DNA of 64,000 nucleotides from Alkalibacterium sp. 20 (GCF_001885615.1 NZ_LSRN01000067.1:48142-112141); one strand, 5' to 3'. Shown: positions 1 through 8,905, numbered from the stretch's first letter. The notes: generated by a model from the sequence alone, not told the origin. A program made the numbers and translations.

Positions 1-767
1 GCGAAGCATACTTATCACAAAGTGGCCAACTGTATATGGAAGCTGGCGCAATGGCAATGGGCAGAGTTTTCTCTTTCGGTCCGACCTTTAGAGCAGAAAA
101 ATCTAAAACCCGTCGTCACTTGATCGAATTCTGGATGATCGAACCTGAAATGGCATTCATGGATCAGGATGATTCGCTTGAAGTACAGGAAAAATATGTG
201 GCTTATATGGTGCAAAGTGTCCTGGACAATTGTGATCACGCGCTGGATATTTTAGAACGCGACAAAGACTTGCTTAAGAAATTTACAGAATTACCTTACC
301 CGCGTGTTTCTTATGATGAAGCTGTTGTTATGCTTCAGAAAAATGATTTCGACGTCACTTGGGGTGAAGACTTCGGTTCGCCGGAAGAAACGTTCATTGC
401 TGAACAATTCGATAAACCGGTCTTTATCCTCAACTATCCTAAGGCCATCAAACCGTTTTACATGAAGAGACATCCGGAACGCGACGATATTGTCTTGTGT
501 GCCGATATGATCGCACCTGAAGGCTACGGAGAAATTATTGGTGGTTCTCAGCGTGAAGATGACTACGAGACCTTACGCCAAGAAATCATTGATTTTGGCC
601 TGGATGTAAAAGAATACGAATGGTATCTGGATCTACGCAGATACGGCAGTGTGCCGCATTCAGGATTCGGCTTAGGACTGGAACGCACAGTGACTTGGAT
701 CAGTGGAACAGATCATATTCGTGAAGCGATCCCGTTCCCACGTCTGCTAAACCGCATTTACCCATAA
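1..767 (+). CDS. asnS: Asparaginyl-tRNA synthetase, C-terminal part (5' end outside window)
   Basis: This enzyme charges tRNA-Asn with asparagine in the cytosol. The gene is cut by the window edge. The open frame starts at base 3 and runs to the TAA at 765-767, leaving about 254 residues of the class II catalytic domain. Visible motifs are [12 protein letters not shown] (motif 2 region) and [15 protein letters not shown] (motif 3, the ATP-binding arginine), ending in the family-typical [10 protein letters not shown]. It lies just upstream of dnaD and nth, the order seen in Bacillus and lactic acid bacteria. An AspRS or archaeal-type enzyme is unlikely given the ending. Confidence 0.95.
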   Translation, partial: EAYLSQSGQLYMEAGAMAMGRVFSFGPTFRAEKSKTRRHLIEFWMIEPEMAFMDQDDSLEVQEKYVAYMVQSVLDNCDHALDILERDKDLLKKFTELPYPRVSYDEAVVMLQKNDFDVTWGEDFGSPEETFIAEQFDKPVFILNYPKAIKPFYMKRHPERDDIVLCADMIAPEGYGEIIGGSQREDDYETLRQEIIDFGLDVKEYEWYLDLRRYGSVPHSGFGLGLERTVTWISGTDHIREAIPFPRLLNRIYP

Positions 768-857
768 AAACAGTAATCAGACCGCTTATGTTAGGAGGAT
801 TGGGACTTAAAACCCGGTCCTTTTTTCATAAACTTGAAAGAGCAGAGGAGGTTAACG

Positions 858-1574
858 ATGAACCAAGATCCCTTATTCGAATGGATAAGTGCCGGAACGA
901 TGGCCATACCGAATTATTTGTTGAAACATTATAAAAAAATCGGTTTGAATAACGATGACCTGGTAACACTCCTTCAACTGCTTTCATTAGTTGAAAATGG
1001 GCAGCGTTTCCCGGACAGTCAGTTACTCGCTGAACGCCTGGACGTTTCCCGAGAAGAAGCATTCAAAGCGATCCATCAGTTGATGAAAAAAAAGGTGCTG
1101 ACGATCGAGACACGTAAAGATGAAGAAGACAAGACCATCGATGAGTTTTCGTTCGATTTACTGTATGAAAAACTATCTGCGTTGCTGCATCAGAGTATAA
1201 AAAAAGAAGAAAAACAAAAAGACGTCCTGGCCTCTAAAAATCTGTATCAGTTATTTGAAGAGGAATTTGGCCGCAGTTTATCCGCTATGGAGATTCAGAC
1301 ATTGAACATTTGGGTCGAAGAAGATAATTATCTTCCTGAACTTATCGAAATGGCTTTGAAAGAAGCGGTCATGAATCAAGTCTACAGTTTGAAATACATT
1401 GACCGCATTTTACTCACTTGGGAAAAGAAAAATATCCGGACAAGAGATCAAGTCGAAAAAGAATCCAAACGTTTCCGAAAAAATCAGTCCAACGACGTTA
1501 CAAAGGAAAAATCGGATCCGGATGAGAAGCCCGTACCCATGTACAATTGGCTGAAAGACAAATTTGACAATTAA
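858..1574 (+). CDS. dnaD: DNA replication initiation protein DnaD
   Basis: DnaD helps load the replicative helicase at oriC and during restart in Firmicutes. The 238-residue product has an N-terminal winged-helix part (about 1-105, with the helix-turn-helix stretch LLAERLDVSREEAFKAI), a charged linker, and the C-terminal DnaB_2 domain (about 125-200) with the YxxxI-type region EAVMNQVYSLKYIDRIL. An in-frame TTG at 834 exists, but AGGAGG at 846-851 fits the ATG at 858. It is followed after 23 bases by nth, so they are probably co-transcribed. This placement after asnS is the conserved one. Confidence 0.92.
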   Translation: MNQDPLFEWISAGTMAIPNYLLKHYKKIGLNNDDLVTLLQLLSLVENGQRFPDSQLLAERLDVSREEAFKAIHQLMKKKVLTIETRKDEEDKTIDEFSFDLLYEKLSALLHQSIKKEEKQKDVLASKNLYQLFEEEFGRSLSAMEIQTLNIWVEEDNYLPELIEMALKEAVMNQVYSLKYIDRILLTWEKKNIRTRDQVEKESKRFRKNQSNDVTKEKSDPDEKPVPMYNWLKDKFDN

Positions 1575-1597
1575 TCAAGCTTAGAGGAGCAATCAGT

Positions 1598-2254
1598 TTG
1601 GCTGAAACCCCAAAATTACTCACAGCAATAGAAACAACAGCATTGATCGAAGCCATCGGTGAATTATACCCCGATGCAAAAGCGGAGCTCACCCATAAAA
1701 ATACGTTTGAGCTGCTTATCGCCGTTATCATGAGTGCGCAGACGACGGATGTGGGCGTGAATAAAGTCACCCCGTTATTGTTTGATGCTTACCCCACGCC
1801 CGAAGCGTTGATGGAAGCTGACGTTGAAGAGATCATGGACAAGATCAAAACGATCGGTCTGTATCGCAATAAAGCAAAATTCATAAAAAAATGTGCGCGC
1901 CAGCTGGTTGAAGAGTTTGACGGCGAGGTCCCCGGCACGCATAAAGAGCTGCAGAGTCTGGCGGGCGTCGGCAGAAAAACAGCCAACGTGGTCCTGAGTG
2001 TGGCCTTTGACGAACCGGCGATAGCGGTCGATACGCACGTCGAACGTATCAGCAAAAGATTCAATATAGTGGCTCCTAAAGCCACGGTGGTTCAGGTAGA
2101 AGATGCCTTGATGGAAAAACTTCCCAAAGAGTTGTGGAGTATCGCCCATCACCGTCTGATCTTCTTTGGACGCTACCAATGCCCCGCTCGTGCGCACGAT
2201 CATGAGGACTGCATAAAAAAAGTGACCGAGATCATAAAAAAGAATTATAATTGA
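1598..2254 (+). CDS. nth: Endonuclease III family DNA glycosylase/AP lyase with incomplete iron-sulfur ligands
   Basis: Nth removes oxidised pyrimidines and nicks the abasic site in base excision repair. The 218-residue protein has the helix-hairpin-helix LAGVGRKTANVVL with catalytic Lys127 and the catalytic Asp145 in VDTHVER. The start is TTG, with GAGGAG shortly upstream. The usual C-terminal cluster pattern is C-x6-C-x2-C-x5-C. Here the segment CPARAHDHEDC keeps Cys195 and Cys205, but the expected second and fourth positions are His202 and Glu211. The [4Fe-4S] cluster is therefore probably absent, while catalysis should remain. It shares an operon with dnaD. Confidence 0.93.
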   Translation: MAETPKLLTAIETTALIEAIGELYPDAKAELTHKNTFELLIAVIMSAQTTDVGVNKVTPLLFDAYPTPEALMEADVEEIMDKIKTIGLYRNKAKFIKKCARQLVEEFDGEVPGTHKELQSLAGVGRKTANVVLSVAFDEPAIAVDTHVERISKRFNIVAPKATVVQVEDALMEKLPKELWSIAHHRLIFFGRYQCPARAHDHEDCIKKVTEIIKKNYN

Positions 2255-2275
2255 TGGAAATGAATCATTCTGAGA

Positions 2276-2338
2276 AACTATAACGTTTTCAAATTTTTTA
2301 CACATACGTTATAATTATAGATATTACGTTATAGTTAT
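2276..2338. promoter_or_regulatory. Promoter region with three copies of ACGTTATARTT
   Basis: The 11-mer ACGTTATAGTT occurs at 2326-2336, its exact reverse complement at 2276-2286, and a one-base variant ACGTTATAATT at 2306-2316. The middle copy contains a TATAAT (2310-2315) that could be the -10 box, with TTTTCA at 2286-2291 as a possible -35 (18-base spacer). The arrangement looks like an operator around the aminotransferase promoter. The regulator is unknown. Confidence 0.45.
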
Positions 2339-2352
2339 GAAGGGAGTCCCAT

Positions 2353-3600
2353 ATGAGTCAAGAGGAAACACAGTTAGATGTAGTCAAAGCGCAATATGCA
2401 CTTTACAAGGAACGCCCAATGGATCTAACCATTGCGAGAGGGATCCCTTCTCAGAAACAACTGAAATTATCAGAAGCCTTGATAAATGACACAAAAATTG
2501 AAGGCTGGCTGAGCGAAGACGATATCGATATCAGAAACTACGGTGGGCTATACGGCATTAAAGAAGCCAGAGAACTGTTTGGCACCTTACTTAATACTAC
2601 CGTGGAAGAAACGTTTATGGGCGGCAACTCCAGTCTGCAGCTCATGTTTGCTGTGCTGAGTCACCACATGTTTACAGCAGCTGAGCCCTGGAACAAAGAA
2701 GAGACCGTGAAATTCATCTGCCCGAGTCCCGGCTATGACCGTCACTGGTTCATGCTCGAACACTTGGGGATAGAAATGATTCCTGTCGAATTGACCGGCA
2801 ACGGCCCCGATATGGAAGTCGTTGAAAAATTGGTCTCACACGACCCGGCGATCAAAGGGATGTTTGTCGTACCGAAATATAATAATCCAACAGGCGAATC
2901 AGTGTCTGACGAGGTTGTCGACCGGTTGGCAAATATGCATACGGCTGAAGAAAACTTCCTGATCCTTTGGGACAATGCTTATGCCGTGCATCATTTAACT
3001 GAAGAAAAAGTAGAAGTCAAAGATATCTTTGAAGCATGTAAAACAGCGGGTCATCCGGATCGTGTGATCCAGTTTGTATCCACCTCTAAAATGACCTTAC
3101 CTGGAGCTGGTGTAGCCGCAATGGGAGCTTCTGTGGATAAAATCAAGGAAATCGCAGATCACTTCAGTAAGCAGCTGATCAGTTTTGATAAAATAAATCA
3201 GAAGCGACATGTGGCTTTTCTTAAAGACAAGGAAACGATCGACGCCCACATGGAAAAACATGCGGAACTCCTGTCACCTAAATTCGAATGGATCGAAGCG
3301 ATCTTATCGACTTATTTCCACGGTGAACGCAGATCATTTGTTTCCTGGACGACTCCTAAAGGTGGCTATTTCGTTCATCTGACAACTGAAGCAGGCTGCG
3401 CCACTGAAATCGTTCAGAAAATGTCGGACATTGGCATTTCTTTGACACCGGCAAACGCTGCCTATCCATACGGTATAAACGCGCTGGATAACAGCATCCG
3501 TCTGGCACCGAGTTTTGCAAAGCTGGATGATTTGGAAATTGCAATGGAAGCTTTATGTATCTGTATTGAATTGGTCACACTAGAAAAATTTGAAAGTTAA
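2353..3600 (+). CDS. PLP-dependent aminotransferase, aspartate-aminotransferase-like (PF12897 type)
   Basis: The 415-residue protein is a fold-type I aminotransferase. It resembles the Asp_aminotransf family (the group that includes mycobacterial Rv3722c), judging from CPSPGYDRHW near residue 120, the NNPTGES cofactor-ring motif, DNAYAVHHL, and the Schiff-base lysine in STSKMTLPGAG (about residue 250). It probably interconverts aspartate and oxaloacetate, though the amino donor cannot be read from sequence. It has its own promoter with repeated 11-mers, and GAAGGGAG precedes the ATG. The next gene, ytxH-like, starts 16 bases after its stop. Substrate assignment is inference. Confidence 0.8.
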   Translation: MSQEETQLDVVKAQYALYKERPMDLTIARGIPSQKQLKLSEALINDTKIEGWLSEDDIDIRNYGGLYGIKEARELFGTLLNTTVEETFMGGNSSLQLMFAVLSHHMFTAAEPWNKEETVKFICPSPGYDRHWFMLEHLGIEMIPVELTGNGPDMEVVEKLVSHDPAIKGMFVVPKYNNPTGESVSDEVVDRLANMHTAEENFLILWDNAYAVHHLTEEKVEVKDIFEACKTAGHPDRVIQFVSTSKMTLPGAGVAAMGASVDKIKEIADHFSKQLISFDKINQKRHVAFLKDKETIDAHMEKHAELLSPKFEWIEAILSTYFHGERRSFVSWTTPKGGYFVHLTTEAGCATEIVQKMSDIGISLTPANAAYPYGINALDNSIRLAPSFAKLDDLEIAMEALCICIELVTLEKFES

Positions 3601-3616
3601 ACGAGGAGGAGTTCAT

Positions 3617-3922
3617 ATGTCAAAAGCAAGTTTTGGATTTGGCGCAGTTCTAGGAGCATTGGTTGGAACAGCAGCCGCTTATTTATTCGCACCACAATCA
3701 GGTGAAGAATTTCAAGATGATATGAAAATCAAAGCAAGAGAAGCGAAAAAGAAAGCCATTATCCGCATGGATGAAGCGGTCATGGAAACTGAATTCTGGC
3801 TGGAGCAGAAAATGGCGGAGCAGGATATCAGAAACGAACCGGTCAAATACGAACGCACACCGGATAACGTCGCACCTGCACCAGCGTACACAGAATCATC
3901 AGACATATTTATCGAAGACTAA
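3617..3922 (+). CDS. YtxH-domain small protein
   Basis: A 101-residue protein with a glycine- and alanine-rich hydrophobic N-terminus (about 5-26, FGFGAVLGALVGTAAAYLF), then APQSGEEF and a charged amphipathic helix. This is the arrangement of the YtxH family, membrane-anchored small proteins of unclear function, several of which are stress-induced in Bacillus. A longer in-frame TTG start at 3590 would overlap the previous gene, but GAGGAGG at 3603-3609 supports the ATG at 3617. A strong terminator follows at 3935. The tail (PAPAYTESSDIFIED) is acidic and not conserved. Confidence 0.8.
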   Translation: MSKASFGFGAVLGALVGTAAAYLFAPQSGEEFQDDMKIKAREAKKKAIIRMDEAVMETEFWLEQKMAEQDIRNEPVKYERTPDNVAPAPAYTESSDIFIED

Positions 3923-3934
3923 TGATTATCATAT

Positions 3935-3968
3935 GAAGAGAGAAGCCCAGGGCTTCTCTCTTCCTTTT
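3935..3968 (+). terminator. Rho-independent terminator after the YtxH gene
   Basis: A perfect 14-base inverted repeat (3935-3948 with 3950-3963) is followed by CTTTTT. Confidence 0.85.
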
Positions 3969-4074
3969 TGATTTAAAGGCCAAAAGAGGCGAAAATGATC
4001 AAACTGCTCATTTTTTTGAACGATCAGGCGGTTTTACGGTAGAAATCTGATGCATTCGGTAGATAGAAACCAAA

Positions 4075-4355
4075 GTTGCTGCCGTAACTACCGAATGAGA
4101 GGCTATTCGGTAGTTAGCAGCGCGTAACGTTTTTGAACTTACCGAAGTTGTTGTAAGTTCGGCACTTAGAGAATGAAGTTGCTGCCGTAACTACCGAATG
4201 AGAGGCTATTCGGTAGTTAGCAGCGCGTAACGTTTTTGAACTTACCGAAGTTGTTGTAAGTTCGGCACTTAGAGAATGAAGTTGCTGCTGTAACTACCGA
4301 ATGAGAGGCTATTCGGTAATTAGCGGTGGGTAATGCTTTTGAACTTACCGAAGTT
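4075..4355. repeat. 103-bp intergenic tandem repeat, three copies
   Basis: Copies start at 4075, 4178 and 4281. Copies 1 and 2 are identical over all 103 bases. Copy 3 matches for about 75 bases with roughly nine substitutions and then diverges. Each unit can form two stem-loops: an interrupted dyad around TAACTACCGAAT and ATTCGGTAGTTA, and GAACTTAC pairing with GTAAGTTC. The block fills most of the 556-base space between two convergent genes and has no open reading frame. I do not recognise it as a known element. Confidence 0.9.
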
Positions 4356-4425
4356 AAGATAAATTCTTCGTTTTTGAGAAGAAAGGACCGTATAAATACC
4401 TCGAACGATGACTTTCTATAGGAAA

Positions 4426-4463
4426 GACCCTTGAAATCAAGAGTTCATTTGATTTCAAGGGTC
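4426..4463 (-). terminator. Hairpin after the YdaT-like gene
   Basis: A perfect 15-base stem (4426-4440 with 4449-4463) with an 8-base loop lies just downstream of the minus-strand gene. On that strand it is followed only by a short T stretch, so it may be a modest terminator. Confidence 0.6.
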
Positions 4464-4478
4464 TACTAAATTTAATGA

Positions 4479-4754
4479 TCAGTCTTGCCGTTTGCCATCT
4501 TTAGTGAACATTATGACAGACGTCTCTTTGTTTGCGGCGATTTCTTTGGCTCGCTCTAGAGCCTGCTCTTTTGTCGCATACGTCGAATCGGCACGTTCGG
4601 GCCACACTTTGGCTTGTTTGGTTGCTATGGGGATATCCTGGCCGTTATCGTAACCTTCCTCGAGTAAAGCATTGGCGATGTCGATCGCTTTTTTCTTGAC
4701 GACGTGATCAAAATTCTTAAATGAATCGGGATAATCTGATAAATTCCATGGCAT
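4479..4754 (-). CDS. YdaT-like protein with DUF2188 domain
   Basis: The 91-residue protein begins MPWNLSDYPDSFKNF and ends with a DUF2188-like part (about 48-90: ATKEQALERAKEIA and VIMFTKDGK). This matches the small YdaT-type proteins of Bacillus and lactic acid bacteria, some of which are general-stress proteins. The molecular function is unknown. It is a single-gene unit, convergent with the YtxH gene across the tandem repeat, and divergent from rlmA. A ribosome site reading AAAGGATGAAACG precedes the ATG. Confidence 0.75.
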   Translation of the reverse strand: MPWNLSDYPDSFKNFDHVVKKKAIDIANALLEEGYDNGQDIPIATKQAKVWPERADSTYATKEQALERAKEIAANKETSVIMFTKDGKRQD

Positions 4755-4845
4755 TTGCGTTTCATCCTTTCATCTTTAGTGATTTCGTTATATCATGAAT
4801 AAGTAGAATCGTCTAACAACAGCTTTGAAAATGAGGATAAAAACG

Positions 4846-5679
4846 ATGAAGAAAATAGATAAGGCAAAAACATTTCTGTCAGAACAGTTACATCTCTTCA
4901 AGTGCCCGGTGTGTCAACGTTCTTTTGATGCGCTCGATGGGTATCAATTAAGCTGTACACATAATCATTCGTTTGATTTATCCAAAAAAGGGACGCTGCA
5001 TTTTTTATTGAAACCTTCCAAATCAGAATATTCCAGACCGATGCTTTTATCCAGACAACGCATTGCCAAGATGGGATTTTGGCAGCCGATGCTGGATACC
5101 TTGTATTCTTTGATCGAGAATATAAACGGGGTGGCGCTTGATGTCGGTTGTGGGGAAGGGGCACACAGTGCTTATCTCATAGAAAAGGGGCTTGCCGGTC
5201 CGGTGATTGCTTTTGATATTTCCAAAGAAGGCGTAAACTTAGGCGCAGCCACTTATGAGGATATCTTTTTCCTGGTCGCGGATTTAGCGCAATCCCCATT
5301 TGCGACCGAACAATTTGATACGATCCTTAATATTTTGTCCCCTTCAAATTATGAAGAGTTCAATCGGCTATTAAAACCAGGGGGCCAGGTCATTAAAGTT
5401 ATCCCGGGGAAAGACTACTTAAAAGAGTTAAGAGCCTTTCAACCGAAAGAAAATCAGTCGTATTCAAATAAAGAAGTAAAAGACAAATTTATGACACATT
5501 ACCCGAAAGCGTCAGAACATGCGGTCCGTTATTCAGTCGACCTAAACGATGAAGAAGTGACAGATTTCCTTAATATGACGCCTTTAGGTTGGCATATCGA
5601 GGCATCTGAAAAGGAGATAGTTTCCTTGCATCATATCACAGTCGATATGGTGATACTTGTGGGAAATAAACCACAGTAA
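4846..5679 (+). CDS. rlmA: 23S rRNA (guanine-N1)-methyltransferase, RlmA family
   Basis: The 277-residue enzyme methylates N1 of a guanine in hairpin 35 of 23S rRNA (G745 or G748 depending on the subfamily). An N-terminal zinc finger is visible (Cys20, Cys23, Cys37, His41), then FDLSKKGTLHFLL, then the SAM-binding motif ALDVGCGEGAHSAYL (about 100-115) and the later LNILSPSNYEEF. A TTG at 4825 would extend it by seven residues, but GAGG at 4833-4836 fits the ATG at 4846. It is monocistronic. The Gram-positive family mostly targets G748 (RlmA-II), which is my guess here. Confidence 0.87.
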   Translation: MKKIDKAKTFLSEQLHLFKCPVCQRSFDALDGYQLSCTHNHSFDLSKKGTLHFLLKPSKSEYSRPMLLSRQRIAKMGFWQPMLDTLYSLIENINGVALDVGCGEGAHSAYLIEKGLAGPVIAFDISKEGVNLGAATYEDIFFLVADLAQSPFATEQFDTILNILSPSNYEEFNRLLKPGGQVIKVIPGKDYLKELRAFQPKENQSYSNKEVKDKFMTHYPKASEHAVRYSVDLNDEEVTDFLNMTPLGWHIEASEKEIVSLHHITVDMVILVGNKPQ

Positions 5680-5978
5680 TTGAATAGCGAAACTTTATTT
5701 CACCTTTCAAATTCCGATGGCTTGTGTTTAGTTTTGAGAAGTGATATTATGTACTGCATAAGCTATTTTGGTTCATTGGCTTTTATCAGTAAACCCATCA
5801 GAAGCTGATAAAAACACATGATATCTGAAAGGCTTCATTAACGTATCTTCTCGCAGTGCTTGTCACCGAGGGGGTACGTTTTTCTCTGCGCAAAAATGAT
5901 AAAATTTAATCAACTTGACTTATTTCGTCGGGTATGAATAGTGTATAATACGTATAGAACATAGGAGGAGAATAATAT
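5680..5978. other. Intergenic region upstream of ddl
   Basis: This 299-base gap has no convincing ORF. It holds an inverted repeat (TTTTATCAG at 5781-5789 with CTGATAAAA at 5805-5813) and a second weak dyad, AACGTA/TACGTT (5840-5845 with 5875-5880), followed by TTTTCT, which could end rlmA transcription. A TATAAT at 5944-5949 is a likely -10 box for ddl, but no good -35 lies at the right distance. Confidence 0.5.
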
Positions 5979-7004
5979 ATGGATATAGTAGTATTAGCAG
6001 GTGGCTATAGTCACGAGCGTGAGGTTTCGATGAGCTCGGGAAGTTTGATAGCCAATGCCTTAATGGAAAACGGTCACCGCGTCATTTTACTTGATTTATA
6101 CTTTGGTACAGATCAGGCAGCGACGTTTGAGGACGCTTATAAAATATTAAATAAAGATAAATATGAACATACCGTGAAAAGACAAATTCCAGATCTGAAC
6201 GCGTTACGTGCATTAAAAGAAAAACCGAACGAAATGATTGGTGAAAATGTTATTCCGATTTCTCAATCGGCTGACGTGGTCTTTTTATCCTTGCATGGTG
6301 AGCTTGGCGAGAATGGTCAGTTGCAGGCGGTGTTTGATTTATACGATATCACCTATACGGGTACAGGCTACATAGGCAGTGCCCTTGCCATGAACAAGAT
6401 ACTGGCTAAAGAAGTGATGTCCCAGCATGGTGTTTTAACTCCGCAGTGGGAAGTGCTTAGCGAAAATGAAACGCCAACAAGCCCGGTTCCCTCTGTCGTC
6501 AAACCCGATGCCAGTGGTTCCAGTATCGGCGTGTATATTGTCGAAGAACAGGCAGATATGGACAAAGCTATCACTGACGCTAGAAAATACTCTAAAGACG
6601 TTTTAATCGAAGAAATGATCAAGGGCCGTGAGTTTTCGATAGGTATCTTGGAAGACAAGGCTTTACCACCGATTGAAATCATTCCAAAAACGGGTTTTTA
6701 TGATTACGAAAACAAATACCAGGAAGGCGCTACGATCGAAATTTGCCCGGCAGATATCAGCGATGAATTGACGCAAAAAATGCAGACTATCGCTAAACAC
6801 GTCCATAAGATTTTAAGGTTGGAGTACTATTCACGCATCGACTTTATGGTTAATGATTCTGGAGATATCTACTGCATCGAAGCCAACACGCTTCCAGGCA
6901 TGACGCCGACCAGTCTCTTCCCGCAAGAAGCAACCGCAATGGGCATGACCTACAATGAATTATGTGATAGACTTGCTCAGCTTGCTGCCGATAAACATAA
7001 ATAA
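5979..7004 (+). CDS. ddl: D-alanine--D-alanine ligase
   Basis: Ddl joins two D-alanines using ATP to make the dipeptide that ends the peptidoglycan stem. The 341-residue protein has the N-terminal GGYSHEREVSMSSG, the ATP-grasp loop KPDASGSSIGVY (about 175-186), the omega-loop GFYDYENKYQ, and the metal-binding EANTLPGMTPTSLFP. The omega-loop residue after Lys246 is Tyr247. Tyrosine at this site is the form associated with D-Ala-D-Ala, while phenylalanine is associated with D-Ala-D-Lac and intrinsic vancomycin resistance. AGGAGG lies before the ATG. Confidence 0.94.
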   Translation: MDIVVLAGGYSHEREVSMSSGSLIANALMENGHRVILLDLYFGTDQAATFEDAYKILNKDKYEHTVKRQIPDLNALRALKEKPNEMIGENVIPISQSADVVFLSLHGELGENGQLQAVFDLYDITYTGTGYIGSALAMNKILAKEVMSQHGVLTPQWEVLSENETPTSPVPSVVKPDASGSSIGVYIVEEQADMDKAITDARKYSKDVLIEEMIKGREFSIGILEDKALPPIEIIPKTGFYDYENKYQEGATIEICPADISDELTQKMQTIAKHVHKILRLEYYSRIDFMVNDSGDIYCIEANTLPGMTPTSLFPQEATAMGMTYNELCDRLAQLAADKHK

Positions 7005-7047
7005 AGGCTGTAATAAAAACACTAAATAAAAGAGAGGGGATCGGAAG

Positions 7048-8214
7048 ATGAGCCAGCAATTAAAAGAATTGATCAAAGCGAAAGCTAAAGAAATCGGTAT
7101 CGATAAAATTGGCTTTACTCATGCCGAACCTTTTTACTCTTTGGAAGACAAGTTGATCAAACAGCATGCTAAAGGGCATCATTCCGGCTTTGAACACAAG
7201 GTGATCGAAGAACGCATCTATCCGGAAAAAATCTTTGACGAACCCAAGTCGATCATTGCGATTGCCCTGGCGTATCCGTCCAAGATGCAGAACAAGCCTC
7301 CGCGTGTCAAAGGTGAGCGCCGGGGTGAATTTGCGCGTGCCTCCTGGGGAACGGATTACCACTTCATTTTAAGAGACCGCATGAAAAAGCTGGTCGAGTA
7401 TATCGAGGAGATCGCACCCGGTGAGGTCGCGTTCAAGCCCATGGTCGACACAGGTGAACTGGTGGACGTGGCTGTCGCTCAGCGAGCCGGATTGGGATTT
7501 ATCGGCCGCAACGGCTTACTGATCACCGAGGAATTTGGTTCATATGTCTATTTAGGTGAGATCATAACGAATATTGCCTTTGAATCAGATGAAAAAGTGG
7601 CGTTTGGCTGCGGGGATTGTACCCGCTGTATAGATGCGTGCCCGACTGATGCCTTGCTGGGTGACGGCCGTATGAATGCGAACCGCTGTTTATCTTATCA
7701 GACCCAAACCAAAGGCTACATGCCGAAAGAATACCGCCGGAAAATGGGGCACATGATATACGGGTGTGATATCTGTCAGATCGTCTGTCCGTATAACAAA
7801 GGGATGGATTCGCATTTCCATGAAGAGATGGAGCCTGATCCAATCAACACCATGCCGGAGCTCAAACCGCTTTTGACTATTTCTAATCGTGAATTCAAAG
7901 ACACGTTTGGTGATTTGGCTGGATCGTGGCGCGGAAAGAAACCGCTACAGCGTAACGCCATTATTGCTTTAGCTAATTACCGTGACTACACCGCAGTCCC
8001 AGACTTGCTGAATGTCATCGATAACGATCCGCGACCGATGATCAGAGGTACGGCCGCGTGGGCGGTTGCTACCATCACGAATAAACATCCAAACGAAGAA
8101 ATCGTTTTATTTCTAGAAGAAGCGGTCAAGAAAGAAACGGAAGACGAAACAGTCAGTGAATTCAACGAAGCCATTGGTGACTTGAAAGCACGATTAAATA
8201 CACTGAACAATTGA
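7048..8214 (+). CDS. queG: Epoxyqueuosine reductase QueG
   Basis: QueG performs the last step of queuosine synthesis, reducing epoxyqueuosine at tRNA position 34 using cobalamin and two [4Fe-4S] clusters. All eight family cysteines are visible: Cys188, 191, 194 and 198 ([12 protein letters not shown]), Cys214, and Cys240, 243 and 247 (CDICQIVC). The N-terminal part has the cobalamin-binding region with [17 protein letters not shown], and the C-terminal end carries HEAT-like repeats (about 310-388). At 388 residues it has the usual length. It is followed after 11 bases by trmL, which also modifies position 34. Confidence 0.95.
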   Translation: MSQQLKELIKAKAKEIGIDKIGFTHAEPFYSLEDKLIKQHAKGHHSGFEHKVIEERIYPEKIFDEPKSIIAIALAYPSKMQNKPPRVKGERRGEFARASWGTDYHFILRDRMKKLVEYIEEIAPGEVAFKPMVDTGELVDVAVAQRAGLGFIGRNGLLITEEFGSYVYLGEIITNIAFESDEKVAFGCGDCTRCIDACPTDALLGDGRMNANRCLSYQTQTKGYMPKEYRRKMGHMIYGCDICQIVCPYNKGMDSHFHEEMEPDPINTMPELKPLLTISNREFKDTFGDLAGSWRGKKPLQRNAIIALANYRDYTAVPDLLNVIDNDPRPMIRGTAAWAVATITNKHPNEEIVLFLEEAVKKETEDETVSEFNEAIGDLKARLNTLNN

Positions 8215-8225
8215 GGAGAGATTGC

Positions 8226-8735
8226 GTGACCAATCATATTGCATTATTTGAGCCCCTGATACCCGCTAACACCGGAAACATTTCCAGAACGTGCGCTGGC
8301 ACGAACACCACGTTACATTTGATCGAACCCTTAGGATTCAGTACTGACGATAAACAGTTGAAACGCGCAGGACTCGATTACTGGGATAAAGTAGGGATTC
8401 ATTATCATAAAAATCTGGATGCATTTTTAGAAGTGGTGGGAGAGAGCCCACTTTATCTGATTTCGAAATTTGCCGACAAAGTTTATTCGGACGTTGATTT
8501 CTCTGATACATCTAAAGATCATTACTTCTTATTCGGGAAAGAGACCACGGGCCTGCCAAAAGAATTCATGCAGGAGAACCCCGAGAAGTGTCTGCGTATT
8601 CCGATGAATGATGAGCATATCCGCTCACTCAATTTATCGAACACTGCCAACATCCTGATTTATGAAGCCTTGAGACAACAGGATTTCGCAGGACTCGAAC
8701 AGGTTCATACGTACGAAAATGATAAACTGAAATAG
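8226..8735 (+). CDS. trmL: tRNA (cytidine/uridine-34-2'-O)-methyltransferase TrmL
   Basis: A 169-residue SPOUT-family enzyme that methylates the ribose of the wobble base in certain leucine tRNAs. Diagnostic motifs are [17 protein letters not shown] (motif 1), [10 protein letters not shown] (motif 2) and [19 protein letters not shown] (motif 3, knot). GAGGAG at 8213-8218 points to the GTG at 8226 rather than the upstream TTG at 8211. It is probably co-transcribed with queG. A terminator follows at 8742. Confidence 0.93.
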   Translation: MTNHIALFEPLIPANTGNISRTCAGTNTTLHLIEPLGFSTDDKQLKRAGLDYWDKVGIHYHKNLDAFLEVVGESPLYLISKFADKVYSDVDFSDTSKDHYFLFGKETTGLPKEFMQENPEKCLRIPMNDEHIRSLNLSNTANILIYEALRQQDFAGLEQVHTYENDKLK

Positions 8736-8741
8736 AATAAC

Positions 8742-8802
8742 GGCAGTGGTTTACGTCCTCTTTTCTCTTATCGAGAGTGGGGAATAACCACTGCCTTTTT
8801 TA
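8742..8802 (+). terminator. Terminator after trmL
   Basis: Ten-base arms (8742-8751 with 8786-8795) enclose a loop that contains a second small stem, followed by a run of T. Confidence 0.75.
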
Positions 8803-8845
8803 TTCCGATGAGTTACTAAAACCAAAACTAGCAGAATCTTTCCAA

Positions 8846-8890
8846 ACAAAAAACGACGTCTCCCAGAATAAAAGGAGAGACGTCGCTTTT
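8846..8890. terminator. Bidirectional terminator between trmL and argS
   Basis: CGACGTCTC at 8854-8862 pairs with GAGACGTCG at 8877-8885. A T run follows on the plus strand, and an A run precedes the stem, so it reads as a terminator on both strands. It mainly serves argS. Confidence 0.75.
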
Positions 8891-8905
8891 TGATTTATAA
8901 GCTTT

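Noticed and set aside
3771..3971. 66-residue frame overlapping the YtxH gene
   Set aside because: It runs through the terminator, has no ribosome site and is a shadow of the real frame.
4075..4355. Possible CRISPR-like array
   Set aside because: The repeat unit is 103 bases with no unique spacers, and no cas gene is nearby.
5680..5978. Possible riboswitch before ddl
   Set aside because: Only weak dyads are visible and no known riboswitch core could be matched.
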